A stretch of 64,000 nucleotides of DNA from Pedinophyceae sp. YPF-701 (Eukaryota > Chlorophyta > Pedinophyceae). Position numbers and translations under genes: made by a program. The notes under the pieces are model-generated. The model ran no database searches, was not told the origin of the DNA, and saw nothing but the letters and a program-made list of their open reading frames with translations. Of this stretch, positions 23,010 to 34,573 are shown piece after piece. How positions within the stretch are numbered: position 1 is the first letter of the stretch; every line of letters starts with the position of its first letter. The stretch covers positions 1,019,766 through 1,083,765 of the forward strand of contig CAJZHL010000032.1 of assembly GCA_916048055.1 (NCBI GenBank), read 5' to 3'.

Positions 23010-24451
23010 TCAGCCCTTGAGCTGCACCAGCTTGCCCGCGCACTGGAAGCGCTTGCTGCCGCGCACCTCCGCCTCGCAGGCCGCCGCGAGCGCCTCGCGC
23101 GCGCCCTTCGTGCCCCCCGCGAGCGCCTCCTCCACCGCGCGCGCCACCAGCTTCTTCATCTTCACCCCCCCCTCGCTCCCCTTGACAATGCGCACACACA
23201 GCTTCTTCCAGTTCACCGCCGCGTCGCCGGACGACCCCGCCTCCTTCTTCCTCCGCTTTTTCTCCTTCTCCTTCGCCTTGTCCTTCTTGCCCCCCGCCGG
23301 CTGCGCGCCGCTCTCGTCGTCCGAATCGAACTTCACCTTGGTCCCCTGCAGAAGGACACACCACACATACCTCTCGCTTCTGAGCGCCGCACACGCACAG
23401 GGCCGCGCGCGCACACGGCGCTGCTTCGTCGCGCGCCCCGCTGGCCTCAGCTTCTGCCCTATCATGAGGCGTATCCACACCACCGCGCGTCCGCAGACGC
23501 GGGAGGTTTCGGTCCGGCATCTTATCAGGACGCCTCTCATGACTTTCTTCATTGGCCGCGGGGAGCGCACGCAGCGCGCTGTCTCGGGCGCCGCCGTGCG
23601 CGTGCGCGTGTGCGGCGCGTGCGCACCTCGAAGTCCTTCCCCAGGGTGGACTCCTTGGCCATGCGCGGGGCGCCGGACCCGAGGCCGACCTTGCCCTTGA
23701 TCGCCCTGTTGTGCGCGCCCATGTAGATCGCCTCCATGTCGCCCTCCGTGAAACCTGCGCCGCGTGCCGTCCGGCGGGCGTGCGTGAGAGGGAGGCAGCA
23801 CGGCGCCGCGTCGGACGTGCGGGCGGGCGTGCGCGCGTCGCTCACCTCCGTCCTTCTTCTCCGCGTGATCCTCGATCTCGTCCTTCGCGGAGCCCATGAA
23901 GCCCGCGCTCCGGAACCGCTTCGCGCCCCACCAGTTGGGGTCCCGCGCTGGCGTGGTGTCCTCCGCGTTCGCCACCACGCGCACGCCCATCAGCCGCGCC
24001 GCCTCCCCCGCCCCCTCCTTGTCCTTCGGCGCCCCGTAGATCGTGTCCGCGAGGTCCGCGAGGCCCCCCCACCTCCCGTGCGCACTCCCCTCCACCCTGG
24101 CCCGCTTCGCACCGTCGCTGTCCGACCCCCCGCTCTCCGCAGCCCGCTTCTTGTCCCTGCTCTCCTTCTTCTCCTTCTTGCCCTTCTTCTCCTTCTTGCT
24201 CTTCTTCTCCTTGGACTTGTCCTTCTTCTTCGCCTTGCCATCGCTCGCCGCAGCACCCGCCTCGCGCTCCCCGCCCGACAGCTTCTCCGCCGCCGCCCGC
24301 GCCATCGCCTCCTCCTGCGCACGGATCCGCGCCATCTTCCCGTCCCGCCCGCCCCAACGCCCCCACTTCCCCTTCTCCAGGTCCTTCAAAATGCGCGCCT
24401 CCTCCGCCGTCGCCGTCGACCGCGTGCCGTCGCGGTGCCGCGCCGCCGCGC

Positions 24452-24483
<32 letters not shown>

Positions 24484-25318
24484 TCCGCGTCCGAGTCCGA
24501 GTCCGAGTCCGAGCCCCCGCCCGAGCGCGACTTCGAGCTGCTGTCGGAGGTGTACCCGCTGCCGTCGTCGGCGTCGGCGTGCGCGGAGCTGATGGTCCCG
24601 ATCTTCGCCGCGACGTTGTTGAACGCCGACTCCCACCACTTCTCCGTCCAGTTGTACTTCAGGTCGGCGCCAATCTGCACGCCGACGCCACGGCGCAGCA
24701 GCGCGTTAGTGCCACCCGGTGCATGTGTGCAGACAAGCGCCCCAGTGCGGCGGCGCGCACGCGCGGGCGGGACACGGGGCCGGGGCCGCGCATGCAACGC
24801 ATCCCTTGCACCATGCGCATGCGGTTCGCTGCGCGAGGCGAGCGGAACGCGCGCGCCCGCGCCGTGCGCCTCCTGCGACCCCCGCCGCCGGCCACGGCCA
24901 GCACCGCGCGCGCCCAGGCGGGGCGCCCGTCCGGACGCGCCACGCGGACGGCCCGCGCGCCGAACGAGCGGCGGGCCCGCGCGCACCGGCCGAGCCCGCC
25001 CGCGCGCGGTGCGGCCGCCGGGGCCCGCCCACGCCGGCAGGGAATGTCGGCCGACCCCCCGGCGGCGGCGACCTGGCGCCGCGAGCGATGGAGCGGCGCC
25101 CGGGCGGCGCTTCTCTGCGCTGCCTGGGAGCGGGGGCGCCTCACCCCGATGTTGTCGTCCTTCTTCTTCACGCGGATGTGCTCCTTGATGCCCTGCCCCT
25201 CCTTCCCGAGACCCTCGCCCTTCTTCCAGCCCATCTTCTCCATCAGCTTCTCGCCCCAGCCATTGTAGTGCTGCCGGACCACGCCGTGGCCCGGCACGTG
25301 CCCCGCTGGGAGCTTCAT
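23010..25318 (-). CDS. G-patch domain nucleolar-type protein (PINX1/GPATCH4-like)
   Basis: Predicted RNA-binding or helicase-cofactor protein; G-patch proteins activate DEAH helicases in ribosome biogenesis and splicing. Exons 25318-25145, 24674-23846, 23754-23627 and 23345-23010 join in phases 0, 1 and 0 into 488 residues. The G-patch sits at residues 17-60, with EKLMEKMGWKKGEGLGKEGQ, and is followed by YNWTEKWWESAFNNVAAKIG, the post-G-patch block of the GPATCH4/plant family. The middle is Ser/Asp- and Ala/Gly-repetitive, coded by a (GCCCGC)n run at about 24450-24485, then Lys-rich nucleolar-type sequence. A second conserved block FTEGDMEAIYMGAHNRAIKG and a C-terminal helical NWKKLCVRIVKG region complete it. 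It is divergent from the Deg5-like gene. Confidence 0.87.
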
Positions 25319-25744
25319 GGCGGGCGCGCGGGCCACCACCGGCGCCCCTGCGACGTGGACCCACGGGTGGGGGCGTCAACCACTGGCGCGCTCAGCGTGC
25401 CGCGCTCGCCGGCGCCGCCTGCTCAGCTGTGGGCGCGGCGCGCGCGAGCCAGCGCTCACGAGCGCGGCCGCGTGACGCCGTGGGGCCTCGGGTGCGTCGC
25501 CGACGCAGGCGGAGGGTCCCCAGCAGGCCCCTCGCGCGGCGCCGAAATGCCTGCGTGAGATGCAACGGCGTGCACCCGGGCCGCACCACATCAGCCGAGG
25601 CGACACGGGTGACGAACCTGCTCGACGCGGGCACCAGAGGCGCCTCGACAGGATAGTAGTCTTCAGGGGCCCGTGACGTGAGGAGGTCTTCGACTGAGTT
25701 CCGACCGACTGCCTGAGAGGGCCCACGGGCGGTGAGAAGGAGCG
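25319..25744. promoter_or_regulatory. Divergent intergenic region
   Basis: About 425 bp between the G-patch gene (-) and the Deg5-like gene (+). Probable shared promoter region; no element is recognised. Confidence 0.4.
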
Positions 25745-26920
25745 ATGCGGGCCGTGGTGCCGCAGCGGTCGGCCTGTGCGCGGAGTGCGCGGGCCCCTGA
25801 GGCTGGAGTGGCGCAGGCGCGACCTCGCCCGGTCACGCGGCCCGACGTGGCGTCACGCCCGCGCCCACGGCGAGAGCGTGCTGTTGGCTGCGTATCGCGG
25901 ACACGCGCAGAGCAGGACCTGCGCAGTCCTGGCCGCCGCGCGGCAATCTCGCTCATGGCCGCAGCACTGGTAGCCGCTGCACCTCGGCAGCCGGCCCACG
26001 CGATTTTGATCGACGACGAGCGGGAAGGGGAGAGGGTGTTCGACGCCACGACGCGCTCGGTCGTCTCCATCACGGACGTCAAGGTGCGTCACGCGCCCAG
26101 ACCTAAGGCCACACACACAACTCGCATCGCCGCGGCGCCCACCGTCGCCGCCCCCCCCGATGCACCCCGCCCGCAGGTCCAGGGCTCGAGGGAGATCTTC
26201 GAGGGCGTGGGGAGCGGCATCGTGTGGGACAAGCTGGGCCACATCGTGACCAACTATCACTGCGTGCAGCGGCTGGCGCGCGACACGGCCGGGACGCAGG
26301 CGGTGAACGTGGGCGTCATGGGGCCGGACGGGTCGACGACCGAGCACCGCGCGACGCTCGTCGGGTCGGACCCCTCGCACGACCTCGCGGTGCTGCGGAT
26401 CGACGCGCCCCCGGAGGTGTTGCAGCCAGTCCCCCTGGGGACCTCGGCCGACCTGCGCGTCGGGCAGCACGCGTTCTCGATCGGGAACCCGAGCGGGCTG
26501 CAGCACACGCTGTCCGCGGGCGTCGTGAGCGGCCTCAACCGGGCGGTGCCCGCGCCCAATGGGCTGGCCATCACGGGGTGCGTGCAGACGGACGCGAGCA
26601 TCAACGCGGGGAGCAGCGGCGGCGCGCTCATGGACTCCGCCGGCCGCCTCATCGGCGTTAACGTCGCGTCCTTCACGCGGAAGGACTCCGGTACGTGCCC
26701 GCGCCCTGTCCTCGCCACAACGACGCTGCTGCCGCGCGTGCGGGACGCCGCCGCCGACTGACAGGCGGACCCGGGAGCGATCGAGACGGTGCCCGTGTCG
26801 GTCCGCGCAGGTCGCGGCTCCGGGGTGAACTTCGCCATTGCCAGCGACACCGTGCGGGAGGTGGTGCCCAACCTGATCGTGTACGGGCGCCCCGGACGCA
26901 CCGGACGCGCCCGCGCCTGA
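25745..26920 (+). CDS. Deg/HtrA serine protease, thylakoid-lumen Deg5-like
   Basis: Chymotrypsin-fold protease; plant Deg5 works with Deg8 in the lumen during photosystem II repair. Exons 25745-26083, 26177-26690 and 26811-26920 give 320 residues, close to the length of Arabidopsis Deg5. The catalytic triad is visible: His at about 141 (TNYHCV), Asp at about 182 (SHDLAVLRI) and Ser at about 260 (INAGSSGGAL, in place of the usual GNSGG). There is no PDZ domain, as in Deg5. Targeting looks bipartite: an Arg/Ala-rich plastid transit region, then RRAAISLMAAALVAAA and AHA ending at about residue 86, a twin-arginine lumenal signal. Location is inferred from that signal; the family call is firm. Confidence 0.88.
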
Positions 26921-27205
26921 CGCGCGCCCGCGGCGCCGCGGTTTGGTGCGCCGGTGGGTGAGGGCGTCACAGCGACGGAGGCTTCGTCCCCCGCAAAGAG
27001 GGGGGCAGGCACACGTGTTTTTGTCAGTCGCAGGCACCCTGTGTGGAAACGTTTGTTTGTACTTCGCTGACCTACGTTGCTGCGTGGGTCTGACGGGGCC
27101 GATCGACACGGCGCTCAGCGGTGCACGTGCCGCATTGCGACTGCTGTGAGGCGCTCGCAGCCCGCTGGCGCTCGATCACGGCACCGCCTCGTCCGCCCCT
27201 GCGTC
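26921..27205. other. Intergenic region between convergent genes
   Basis: Shared 3' flank of the Deg5-like and coiled-coil genes; nothing recognisable. Confidence 0.4.
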
Positions 27206-28927
27206 TCACACGCCCATTCTCTCGGCCGCGCTCGCCGCCGCGCTCCGCCGGGGGCTGGTGCGGTCCTTGAAGATGGCGGCGATGCTGACCTCGGTCTTCA
27301 TCGGCGCCTTCAGCCGCGCGATCTTCTCGCGCACGCGGTCCGTCTCGTGGATCTTCTCCACGCGCCGCACACGCTCCGCCACCAGCGCCTCGTCCGCCTT
27401 GGGCAGGAACACGTCGCGCACCACCTTGCCGTACCGCTTGCGCTTCTCGATCAGCTCCTCGCGCCGCCGCCGCTCCTCCTCCTCCTCGCGCTTCTTCACC
27501 AGCTCCTCGCGCCGCACGCGCTCCATCACGCGGCTCCGGTACCCGCGCCGCAGCGGCCCGGAGTCCCCGCCCACGCGCGGGGAGCCGCCCTCCGTGCCGC
27601 TGCCGCCCGACTGCCGCCCGCTGACCACGACCTCGTGCGCGCGGATCGCGTTCCAGTCCATCGGCTCCTTCCGCTGCGCCTTGCGCTTCCACAGCAGCTC
27701 CTCCGCGCGCCGCCTCTCCTGCTCGGCGAACTCGTGCTCCATGCGCTGGAACGTGTAGGCCTGCGACTGCACGCGCGACGCCTCCAGGGTCCGGAACCGC
27801 TCCATGCGCTCCTGCCGCTGCCGCTCCTGCTGCAGCAGCCGGTCCTCGAGCCGCCGCTGCCGCTCCTGCTGCCGCTGCTCCATCTGCGCGCGCCGCTCCA
27901 CCTCGCGCTGCTCCAGCCACCGGTGCATCTCCTCGATCTTCTCGCGCTCCTTCTCCGCCTTCTCGAGGCGCCTGCGCGGGCGCGGGGCGGGCGCGGAGGG
28001 CGCGGCGTGACGCGGCGCCCAGAGCCCGCGGGCTGCGGCGACGCTGGCAGGGCGCGCGCGTGCGGAGCGGCCCCGGCGCCGGACCGCGCGGCGGGCGCGG
28101 GGCGCGCTGGCGTGCTGCGGGGTCGGCGCGGCTCACCTGTGCTCGGCCTCCTGGCGGAGCTCCTGCGCGCGCAGCACCCCGAACCTGTGCTCCATTTTCG
28201 AGTCGTAGGACGACCGCATCGGCGCCGCGCGGTGCTTGCCCGGCGTGTCGGCGGCCTCCCGCGCCGAGGCGCCGCGCACGGCCGGGAGCGACGGCGCCCC
28301 GCCCGTGGACGCCCGCAGGCGCGGCCCCGCCGGCTCGAACGCCGCGTCCGGGAGCAGGACGCCGTCGTCGAACGGCTGCGAGTCGCCGTCGTCCCCGTCG
28401 TCGTCGTGCACGCGCACCGTGCGCTGCGTCGGCGCCCCCGACACGCTCGGCCCGGGCTCGTGCCGCGAGTCCGTGGCCTGTCCTGGGCTCGCGCGCGGCG
28501 GCGACACCGCCCTCTCCGGGGGCGCCGCCTCCGCCCTGCCGAAGCCCCCAGTCTGGGACGACGCCCGCGAGCCCTGCGACGGCCGCCTGGACCGTCGCTT
28601 CTGCGGCGCGCCCGCTTCACGTTGCGGCAGTGCGCCTCCCCCGGCCTTCGCCGCGCCGTCTGCCGCGGTCGACGCGTCCGTCGCGGGCGCGACCGAGCGG
28701 CGCGACGACGCCTTCGACGCTCCCTGCGCGGCGCCCGCCCCGAGGGCGTCCTGTGGCCGGCCCGGGTCAGGAGAGCGCGGAAGCGACGGGTCACCACCAG
28801 GTTGCGGGGCGGGCCCCTGCGCGGCCTCGGGCGCGGCGTCCGGGCCCGGCTCGGACATCGGCACGTCGTCCTCTTCCACGAAGTCCCCGTTCCCGGCGAC
28901 GTCCTCCCCCATGACGACCTCCGTCAT
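27206..28927 (-). CDS. Unrecognised coiled-coil protein, possibly ciliary
   Basis: Exons 28927-28137 and 27971-27206 join in phase 2 (GTGAGC...GCGCAG) to give 518 residues. Residues 1-250 are acidic and disordered. The second exon is almost wholly charged coiled coil rich in Glu, Arg and Gln (EKEREKIEEMHRWLEQREVE, RRLEDRLLQQERQRQERMER), with an embedded WNAIRAHEV and a conserved-looking RYGKVVRDVFLPKADEA before the basic tail. I cannot name the family. It is transcribed divergently from the PGY-repeat ciliary gene, 559 bp away, which makes a cilium or basal-body role plausible but unproven. A second Met, 15 bp downstream, is an equally good start. Confidence 0.74.
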
Positions 28928-29486
28928 CGACGCGGCGCGCCCCCAGGTGCACCGCCACTACCGTCGCGGCGCACGCGCCCTCCACGCACTTCTGCGCCCC
29001 CGAACCGGCCCTCAATTGCTATACGTCTATCTGCGAGCTCCCGTGTGCTGTGCTCGATGCAGCAGGACTCCCGCTCCGCGCGCACGACGCTGCTTACCCC
29101 CTCCAGCGCCAGGCACAGGAACCCTTCGCGTGCGAACGCGCGTCCACGTCCCCGACCCGCTCGCGCACAATCTGCGCAGCTGGCGCCCCGCCCGTCCCCC
29201 TCGTCGCCCCGCGCGCCCCCCGCGCGCCCCCCCGCGCCCGCCCGCCCCGTGCATGTCGTACCACCACCGCCCGGTCGCACCACGCCTGAGGCGGCCTCCC
29301 ACACGCCCCCGCGCAGCCGAGGGGGCGCGGCGGGCGCGGCGGCGCGCACTCGGAGGCCGCCTCGTCGCGAGGCAGCTCGCACGCACCTCTCCGGCCTGGT
29401 CTGACGCGGGCGGGCGCGCGACACGCAGCGCATCTCCGCGGACCTGCAGGGGCCCCGCCCGTCGACGCGCGGGGGTGGCGGCCGCC
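28928..29486. promoter_or_regulatory. Divergent intergenic region between coiled-coil and ciliary genes
   Basis: 559 bp that should hold both promoters. A small AT-richer patch is present near 29010-29035. No motif is recognised with confidence. Confidence 0.4.
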
Positions 29487-31556
29487 ATGTACAGCGACCC
29501 CACGTCCACGCTCCATGACAGGACGCACAAGGGCCTGCGGCAGGCCGGAAACACCTCCGTCCTCGCCTTCAACTCCAGCCGAGGCATCCCAGGTGCGCGC
29601 AATCTCGATGGCCGCCGCGACGCACCGCGCGCGCCCTCCGCGGCGCCCTGCCGGCGCGGGCGGGGCGGAAGCGGTGCAGGGGTGCTGGCTCGGCGCGTGG
29701 CGTGACGTCGTCGCCGCCCGTCGGCCGCGCGCGTGCGTTGCAGGCTACACAGGGTACACGCCCCGGGTGCACTGCATCCCGGTGAACCCGAGCGGGTCGA
29801 ACGTGCACGCGGGGAAGGTGCTTGACTCGACCACGCGCGAGCGCGTCGTGCGCGTGGTCGACTACGGCCCGAAGAGCACCTACAACGAGGAGTACAGGGT
29901 CAAGGAGGGTGACGTCAAGCCCTTCACCAAGACCGGGGGCGGCTACTGGATCCGGACGCACCGCCAGGCGCCCGACCCCGCGCCCCTCTCGTCGACGACC
30001 ACCTACAGGTGCGGCGCACGGCCGACCAGGGGGGTCGATCGGCGCGGGACGGCCCGGGCGCCCACGGCGGCGGGCCATGCGGGCCGCCCCGGAGGGGAGC
30101 GGCCGCGTGAACGCCCGCATTCCCGCGCGTCGCTGCAGGTCCGAGATGTTCGAGAAGCCCCGGGACACCGCCCGCCTCACCGGCACCGAGAAACTCCCCC
30201 AGGTCCGCCGTCGTCCCACCCGCCCGCGCGGTCGGTTGGGCCCGCAGCGCGCCCCCCGGCGCGGACCTCGGCCGGCCCCGTCGGTCGGCGCCGTCCGCTC
30301 GCAGCCCCCGCCGCGTTCGGACCCCGGCGCGGACCGCCCACGGCTCGTGTGCCGCGCCCTGTGCTCGCAGGCCTACCAGGAGGTGGACCCTCTCTCGCGG
30401 TCGATCTCCTCGCTGGACCCTGCGCGGGGGAGGGCGAACCGCTACGTGACGACCTACGCGTCGATGACGGTCAAGAACCCGCTCGTCGGAGGCGCCGCCG
30501 CTGCCGGGAGGTGCGCGCAGTCAACGCCGGGCCGTCAACGCCCCCCGCGACGCCCCGCGCGCCGCGCGCAGACCAGACGGCCCGCAGGACCTGCGGCTCA
30601 TCCCTCCGCCGCCCCCGGCGCGCCACGCGTCGCGTTCCCCCCCGCCCACGCTCACCGCCCGGCCTCCATCATCCCCACGCCCCACGCAGGCCGCGCTCGC
30701 GCGCCCCGCCGCCGGAGCCGCGCCCGACGGTGGCCCCGCGGGAGGTCGCGGCGACGTTCAGCGCGCAGTCGAGCTACAAGGAGCACCACGGCGAGTTCAT
30801 GGAGGACCCCATGTCGCGCATGCCCGCGGGGAAGCAGGACTACACGCTGCGCTCCAGCACGCGCGCCCTCAACGCAGGTGCGAACGCAGCGCGCTGCCGG
30901 GGCGGACGTGCCACCGTGTGCGCCGACGGCGGCGGCTGAGCGCCCGGGTGCGTGTGTGTGTTTGTGTGTGTGTGCAGGGACGTCGCGTGGGTCGCGGCAC
31001 ATCCCGGGGTACGCGGGGCACATCAGCCAGAACGGCGTGTCCGGCGTGGACCCTCGGCCGGACGGCAAGGCGGGCGTGCTGCTCCACCAGCTGGACCAGT
31101 ACAGCCGCGACTGGCTGCCCGGGTACGGCGGGCACCGGCCACAGGCGCCCGGCAACCTGCGCCTGGACATCGTCACGGACCTGGACACCACGCAGGGGCG
31201 CGCCAACCGCGACGTCGTGCACGGCCACCACGACAACACCATCTCGAAGGACCACTGCATCAGCAGCGCCAAGGTGCGGGCACGACACGACACGACACGA
31301 CATGACCTCGCCGCCGCTCCGACGCGCTCTGCCAGCCCCGCCACGTGCCCCGCGCTGTTCTGTCCCGACCGTGCCGTCCGCGTGCGTGCGTCCGCAGGGC
31401 ACGGGCTCGTTCTTCGCGGGGGGGGGTCTGTTTGTGTCGGCAAACGGCACGAGCAACGCGGAGCGGTACTTCCACCTCCTGCGGCCGATGGACGGCGCAC
31501 CGCGGCTCTACTATCCGTCGCGAACGACTGCGGCGGGGTACAAGTTCCCCCGCTAG
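29487..31556 (+). CDS. PGY-repeat ciliary microtubule-inner-protein-like protein
   Basis: Seven exons, 29487-29592, 29744-30008, 30139-30202, 30371-30510, 30690-30877, 30978-31273 and 31398-31556, keep phase and encode 405 residues. The signature is a short motif used three times: IPGYTGYTPRV near residue 35, IPGYAGHISQ near 260 and LPGYGGHRPQ near 290. PGY-x-G-(H/Y)-x-P motifs typify the CIMIP2/FAM166 and flagella-associated proteins that bind inside axonemal doublets. Other stretches (RTNRDVVHG-like repeats such as TTQGRANRDVVHG and DPARGRANRYVTT) also look like short repeated contact motifs. No enzyme fold is present. The call is to the class, not to a specific ortholog. Confidence 0.77.
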
Positions 31557-31817
31557 CCGCGGCGGCCCCGGAGCTGCCGCGTGCACCTGTTGTTGTTGTA
31601 CCAGTCCCGCACGCGCAGCGGCGCCCCGGGACCGCCGGGACGCGCACTGTGAGCGGTTCCACAGCAAGGGATCCCCCGTCGCTCACATGACCGAATCCCT
31701 CCTCGTTTCTTTCCGTTCCATGCATCAGACACATAGGCGTCTTCCCACGCCTCCGCTCCCGACGGACCGCGTCCCCCTCTCCCGCGCCGTTGATCCCTCG
31801 AAGTGTCTCCCTTCCGT
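31557..31817. other. Intergenic region between convergent genes
   Basis: Short shared 3' flank of the ciliary and bestrophin-like genes; nothing recognisable. Confidence 0.35.
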
Positions 31818-34146
31818 TCACCCGCCCGACCTGACGCTCCTGACCGGCGTCAGGTGCGTGGGCGGCTCCTTCTGCTGTGTGTCCTGCAGAGGCGCGGGAG
31901 ACAGGAACAGCGCGCTCGCGACACGGACGGAGCTGCCGGATCGTCCAAGAGCTCGGCGGTAGGCCCACCTGTTCGCCGTCGCGCTGGTTGGTGCGCGGCT
32001 CGTCGTAGGCCAGGCTGGTGCTGGTGTTGTTGACGGCGCTGGGTCTCGGGGAGAACGGGAGGGCCCGCGTGCGGTCCTGGGCGGGCGAGCGCGGCGTCGC
32101 TGGGGCGCTCGGCGCGTCCACAGGTTGGCGCTGCTTCAGGATGTACTGCAGCCACGGGGGCAGGGCGCAGGAACCCATTGCCTAAGCGCGAACTGCGACG
32201 CGAGGGTGGCCGGCGAGGGGCTCGCTGACGTACCCGCGTCGTGTTGAGGACGGACACGATCGCCGTCCTGGCAGGGAAGTGCGCGGGATGAGGTCCGAAC
32301 CTGCACGGCGCGGCACAAGGGGGGGGTGTCAGGATCCGAGGTGGTCAAACACGTGCGCGTCTGACCCTCTGGACCGCCCTGCGTGCCAGCATCGAGCGCG
32401 GGCGAGCACTCACGGGGTGTCGAGGATGCTTTGCAGGTCCAGGCAGCCCTGCAAGATGAGGTTCGTGGCCACCAGGAAGGCGTAGCACGACACCGACATC
32501 CACCCGAACCCGAACGCGCCGTCGCCGAACTCAGGCATCCCCGCGTGCAGCAGCGCGCCGTAGTACGACGCGACCTGCGGGCGTGCGGGGCGGACGGCGG
32601 GCAGCGGCTCGCGGGCGGCGTCTGTGCGGGAGCGCGTGCGGCGTGCAAGGGCGCGGGCGCACCACGAAGAGGTAGATGTGCGTCGTGAGGCTGACGAGCG
32701 CGACGTACGGGAACGGCAGCTGCGCGCGGCTCCCCGCGGCGGTCTGCGCCGCGAGCTTCGCCACGTCCGCGAGGGAGCCCCGGATCTGTGTGGCCAGGGG
32801 CGGCGTGCAGCGGGACGCCTGCGCGGTGGGCGGGGGCGGGGAGGCCGGGGACGTGAGGGGCCTGGACGGGGCTGTCGGTGCGCGCAGTAGCTGCGGTCCG
32901 CGGACGTACCTTGAGGGACGCGTCGACGGCGCCGCTGGCCCACACCAGAGGAGGGACGTACTTCTGGCAACCGCTGGCCTCGGCGACGCGCAGCAGGTCG
33001 ACCTCGGGCCCGGTCGCGAGCTTGCGGATGCGCAGGAGATCGAGCTCGGAGCGCGAGGGCTGCGGGCGCTCTGCTCCGGTTTGCGGGTTCCGGGCTCCTG
33101 CCAGGCCGGCACCGCCGGAGCCCGCCTCTTCGAGCGCCAGGACGCAGGCGAGGCAGCCGTGGCGCACGATGACGCGGCCGAAGTCCTCGGCGCGCTCGTT
33201 CGCGCCTGGTCCCGCCGGCGACGGCAGGGTGATTTGAGCTGCCTGGAAGCTCAGCGTCACGACCTGGTCGCACAGGCTCCTGTACTTCTCGGCCGCGCTC
33301 AGGAACCTCTGCACTGGTGCGGCAGCGACATGGCTGCCGTTGCTCGAGATATTGCGTCGCGCGGGACCGTGGAGCGAGGAAGGCAGGGCACGGGGGCGAA
33401 AACGCCGCACCTGGACCACGGCGCTGACGAAGAACGCCAACATCAGCACCACGAGCGCGTTAAAATTGTTGAACGCTCCCTGCAGTGGAGGTGCGGCCGA
33501 GTCGACGCCCGACGAGCTCGGAACCGACCGGCGAAGGCCTCGCAGTCAAATCGCAACGTGCGTGCCGCGCCGCACGCGCCGCCGCGTCGCGGCACGTGGC
33601 CTTCCGCACCTGATACCGGGTGGACGCGAGCGTCGCGAAGGCGTGCAGGTCGTCGGTCGCCAGCCCGAGGCCAGTGGCGTGGAGGACGGCGCACCAGGCC
33701 AGCAGTGCCACGGCCTGGAGGTGTATCGCGGGGCGCCCGATCACGGTCGCGGAGAGCGTGCTGCGGAGGACCGGGAGGAGCGAGCAGGCGTGCAGGTAGT
33801 GCGGCTCGTAGCGCAGGAGCGTCCGGCTGTGCGGCCCCTGCCCCGCCCACAGCGTGCCCATGGGCCGGCCCCGCACTTCCTGCGACACCACGCCCGCGCT
33901 CCCAGACGTCCCGGTCGTCGCGCTCTTCGCCGAGTGGGTTCCCTGCGACGCGGGCTCGCTCTCGCTCAGGTCCGCGGTGAGGTCGCGCGGCGCGGGGGCG
34001 ACGGGCGAGCAGCCTTCGAACGATATCCGGCGCCGAGCCGTGTGCGGCCCCGCGGCGAACACGTCGCGCCCCGCGCGCGGCGCCGGCCGTCTCCTGATCG
34101 ACGAGACCCCGGTCTGCTCGGGCGAGGGCGGCTGCGGCCACGGCAT
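31818..34146 (-). CDS. Bestrophin-like anion channel
   Basis: Likely bestrophin/RFP-TM-family membrane channel; green-lineage members tune thylakoid ion or bicarbonate flux. Eight exons, 34146-33610, 33479-33411, 33308-32910, 32785-32663, 32574-32414, 32300-32234, 32181-31969 and 31883-31818, give about 544 residues. The best family features are [20 protein letters not shown] with VSAVVQ (first helix), [57 protein letters not shown], and [15 protein letters not shown], equivalent to the NPFG-(D/E) tail after the last helix. The acidic DDDDF calcium clasp of animal bestrophins is replaced here by HPAHF. The C-terminal exons after residue 452 are less certain: the acceptor at 32182 ends TTAG, and another CAG nearby shortens the tail. 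The N-terminus is Pro/Arg/Ser-rich, possibly a transit peptide. Confidence 0.74.
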
Positions 34147-34573
34147 GATGGCGCCGAACGTGGGCGGCGACGCCGAACACAGGGGTGCGCAGCGGCAGCC
34201 CGGCCTCCGCAGCGCCGGACACGGGTGCTGCGATGAGCTGCGCGGCCGGCATCCCGCGAGCGGGCAACGTACCGGCGTCGAGCGTTGGCTTCGGAGCGCG
34301 GGGGGGAATAGAAGTACAAGTGTGAGCGTGGTTGTTTGTGTTGTACCCACGCAGTGCGTCGACGAGCCAGTCGGACCGCTGGGCCCACGCGCAGGACGTT
34401 GCCGCGCGAGCGCCAGAGGCGAGGCACTGCTGTTCGCGTGTCGCACGGTGGCCGAACCGCCGCGGTGGCTCGCTGCGCACGTCGCGCGAGTGGACGGTGT
34501 CGCTCGGGTCGCGACGCAGGGGTTCGAACGGAGGCATGGAGCAGGGCTAGGGGCGGGGAGTAGCGAGGGCGCG
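34147..34573. promoter_or_regulatory. Divergent intergenic region
   Basis: 427 bp between the bestrophin-like gene (-) and the MutL gene (+); presumed bidirectional promoter. Nothing specific is seen. Confidence 0.4.
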
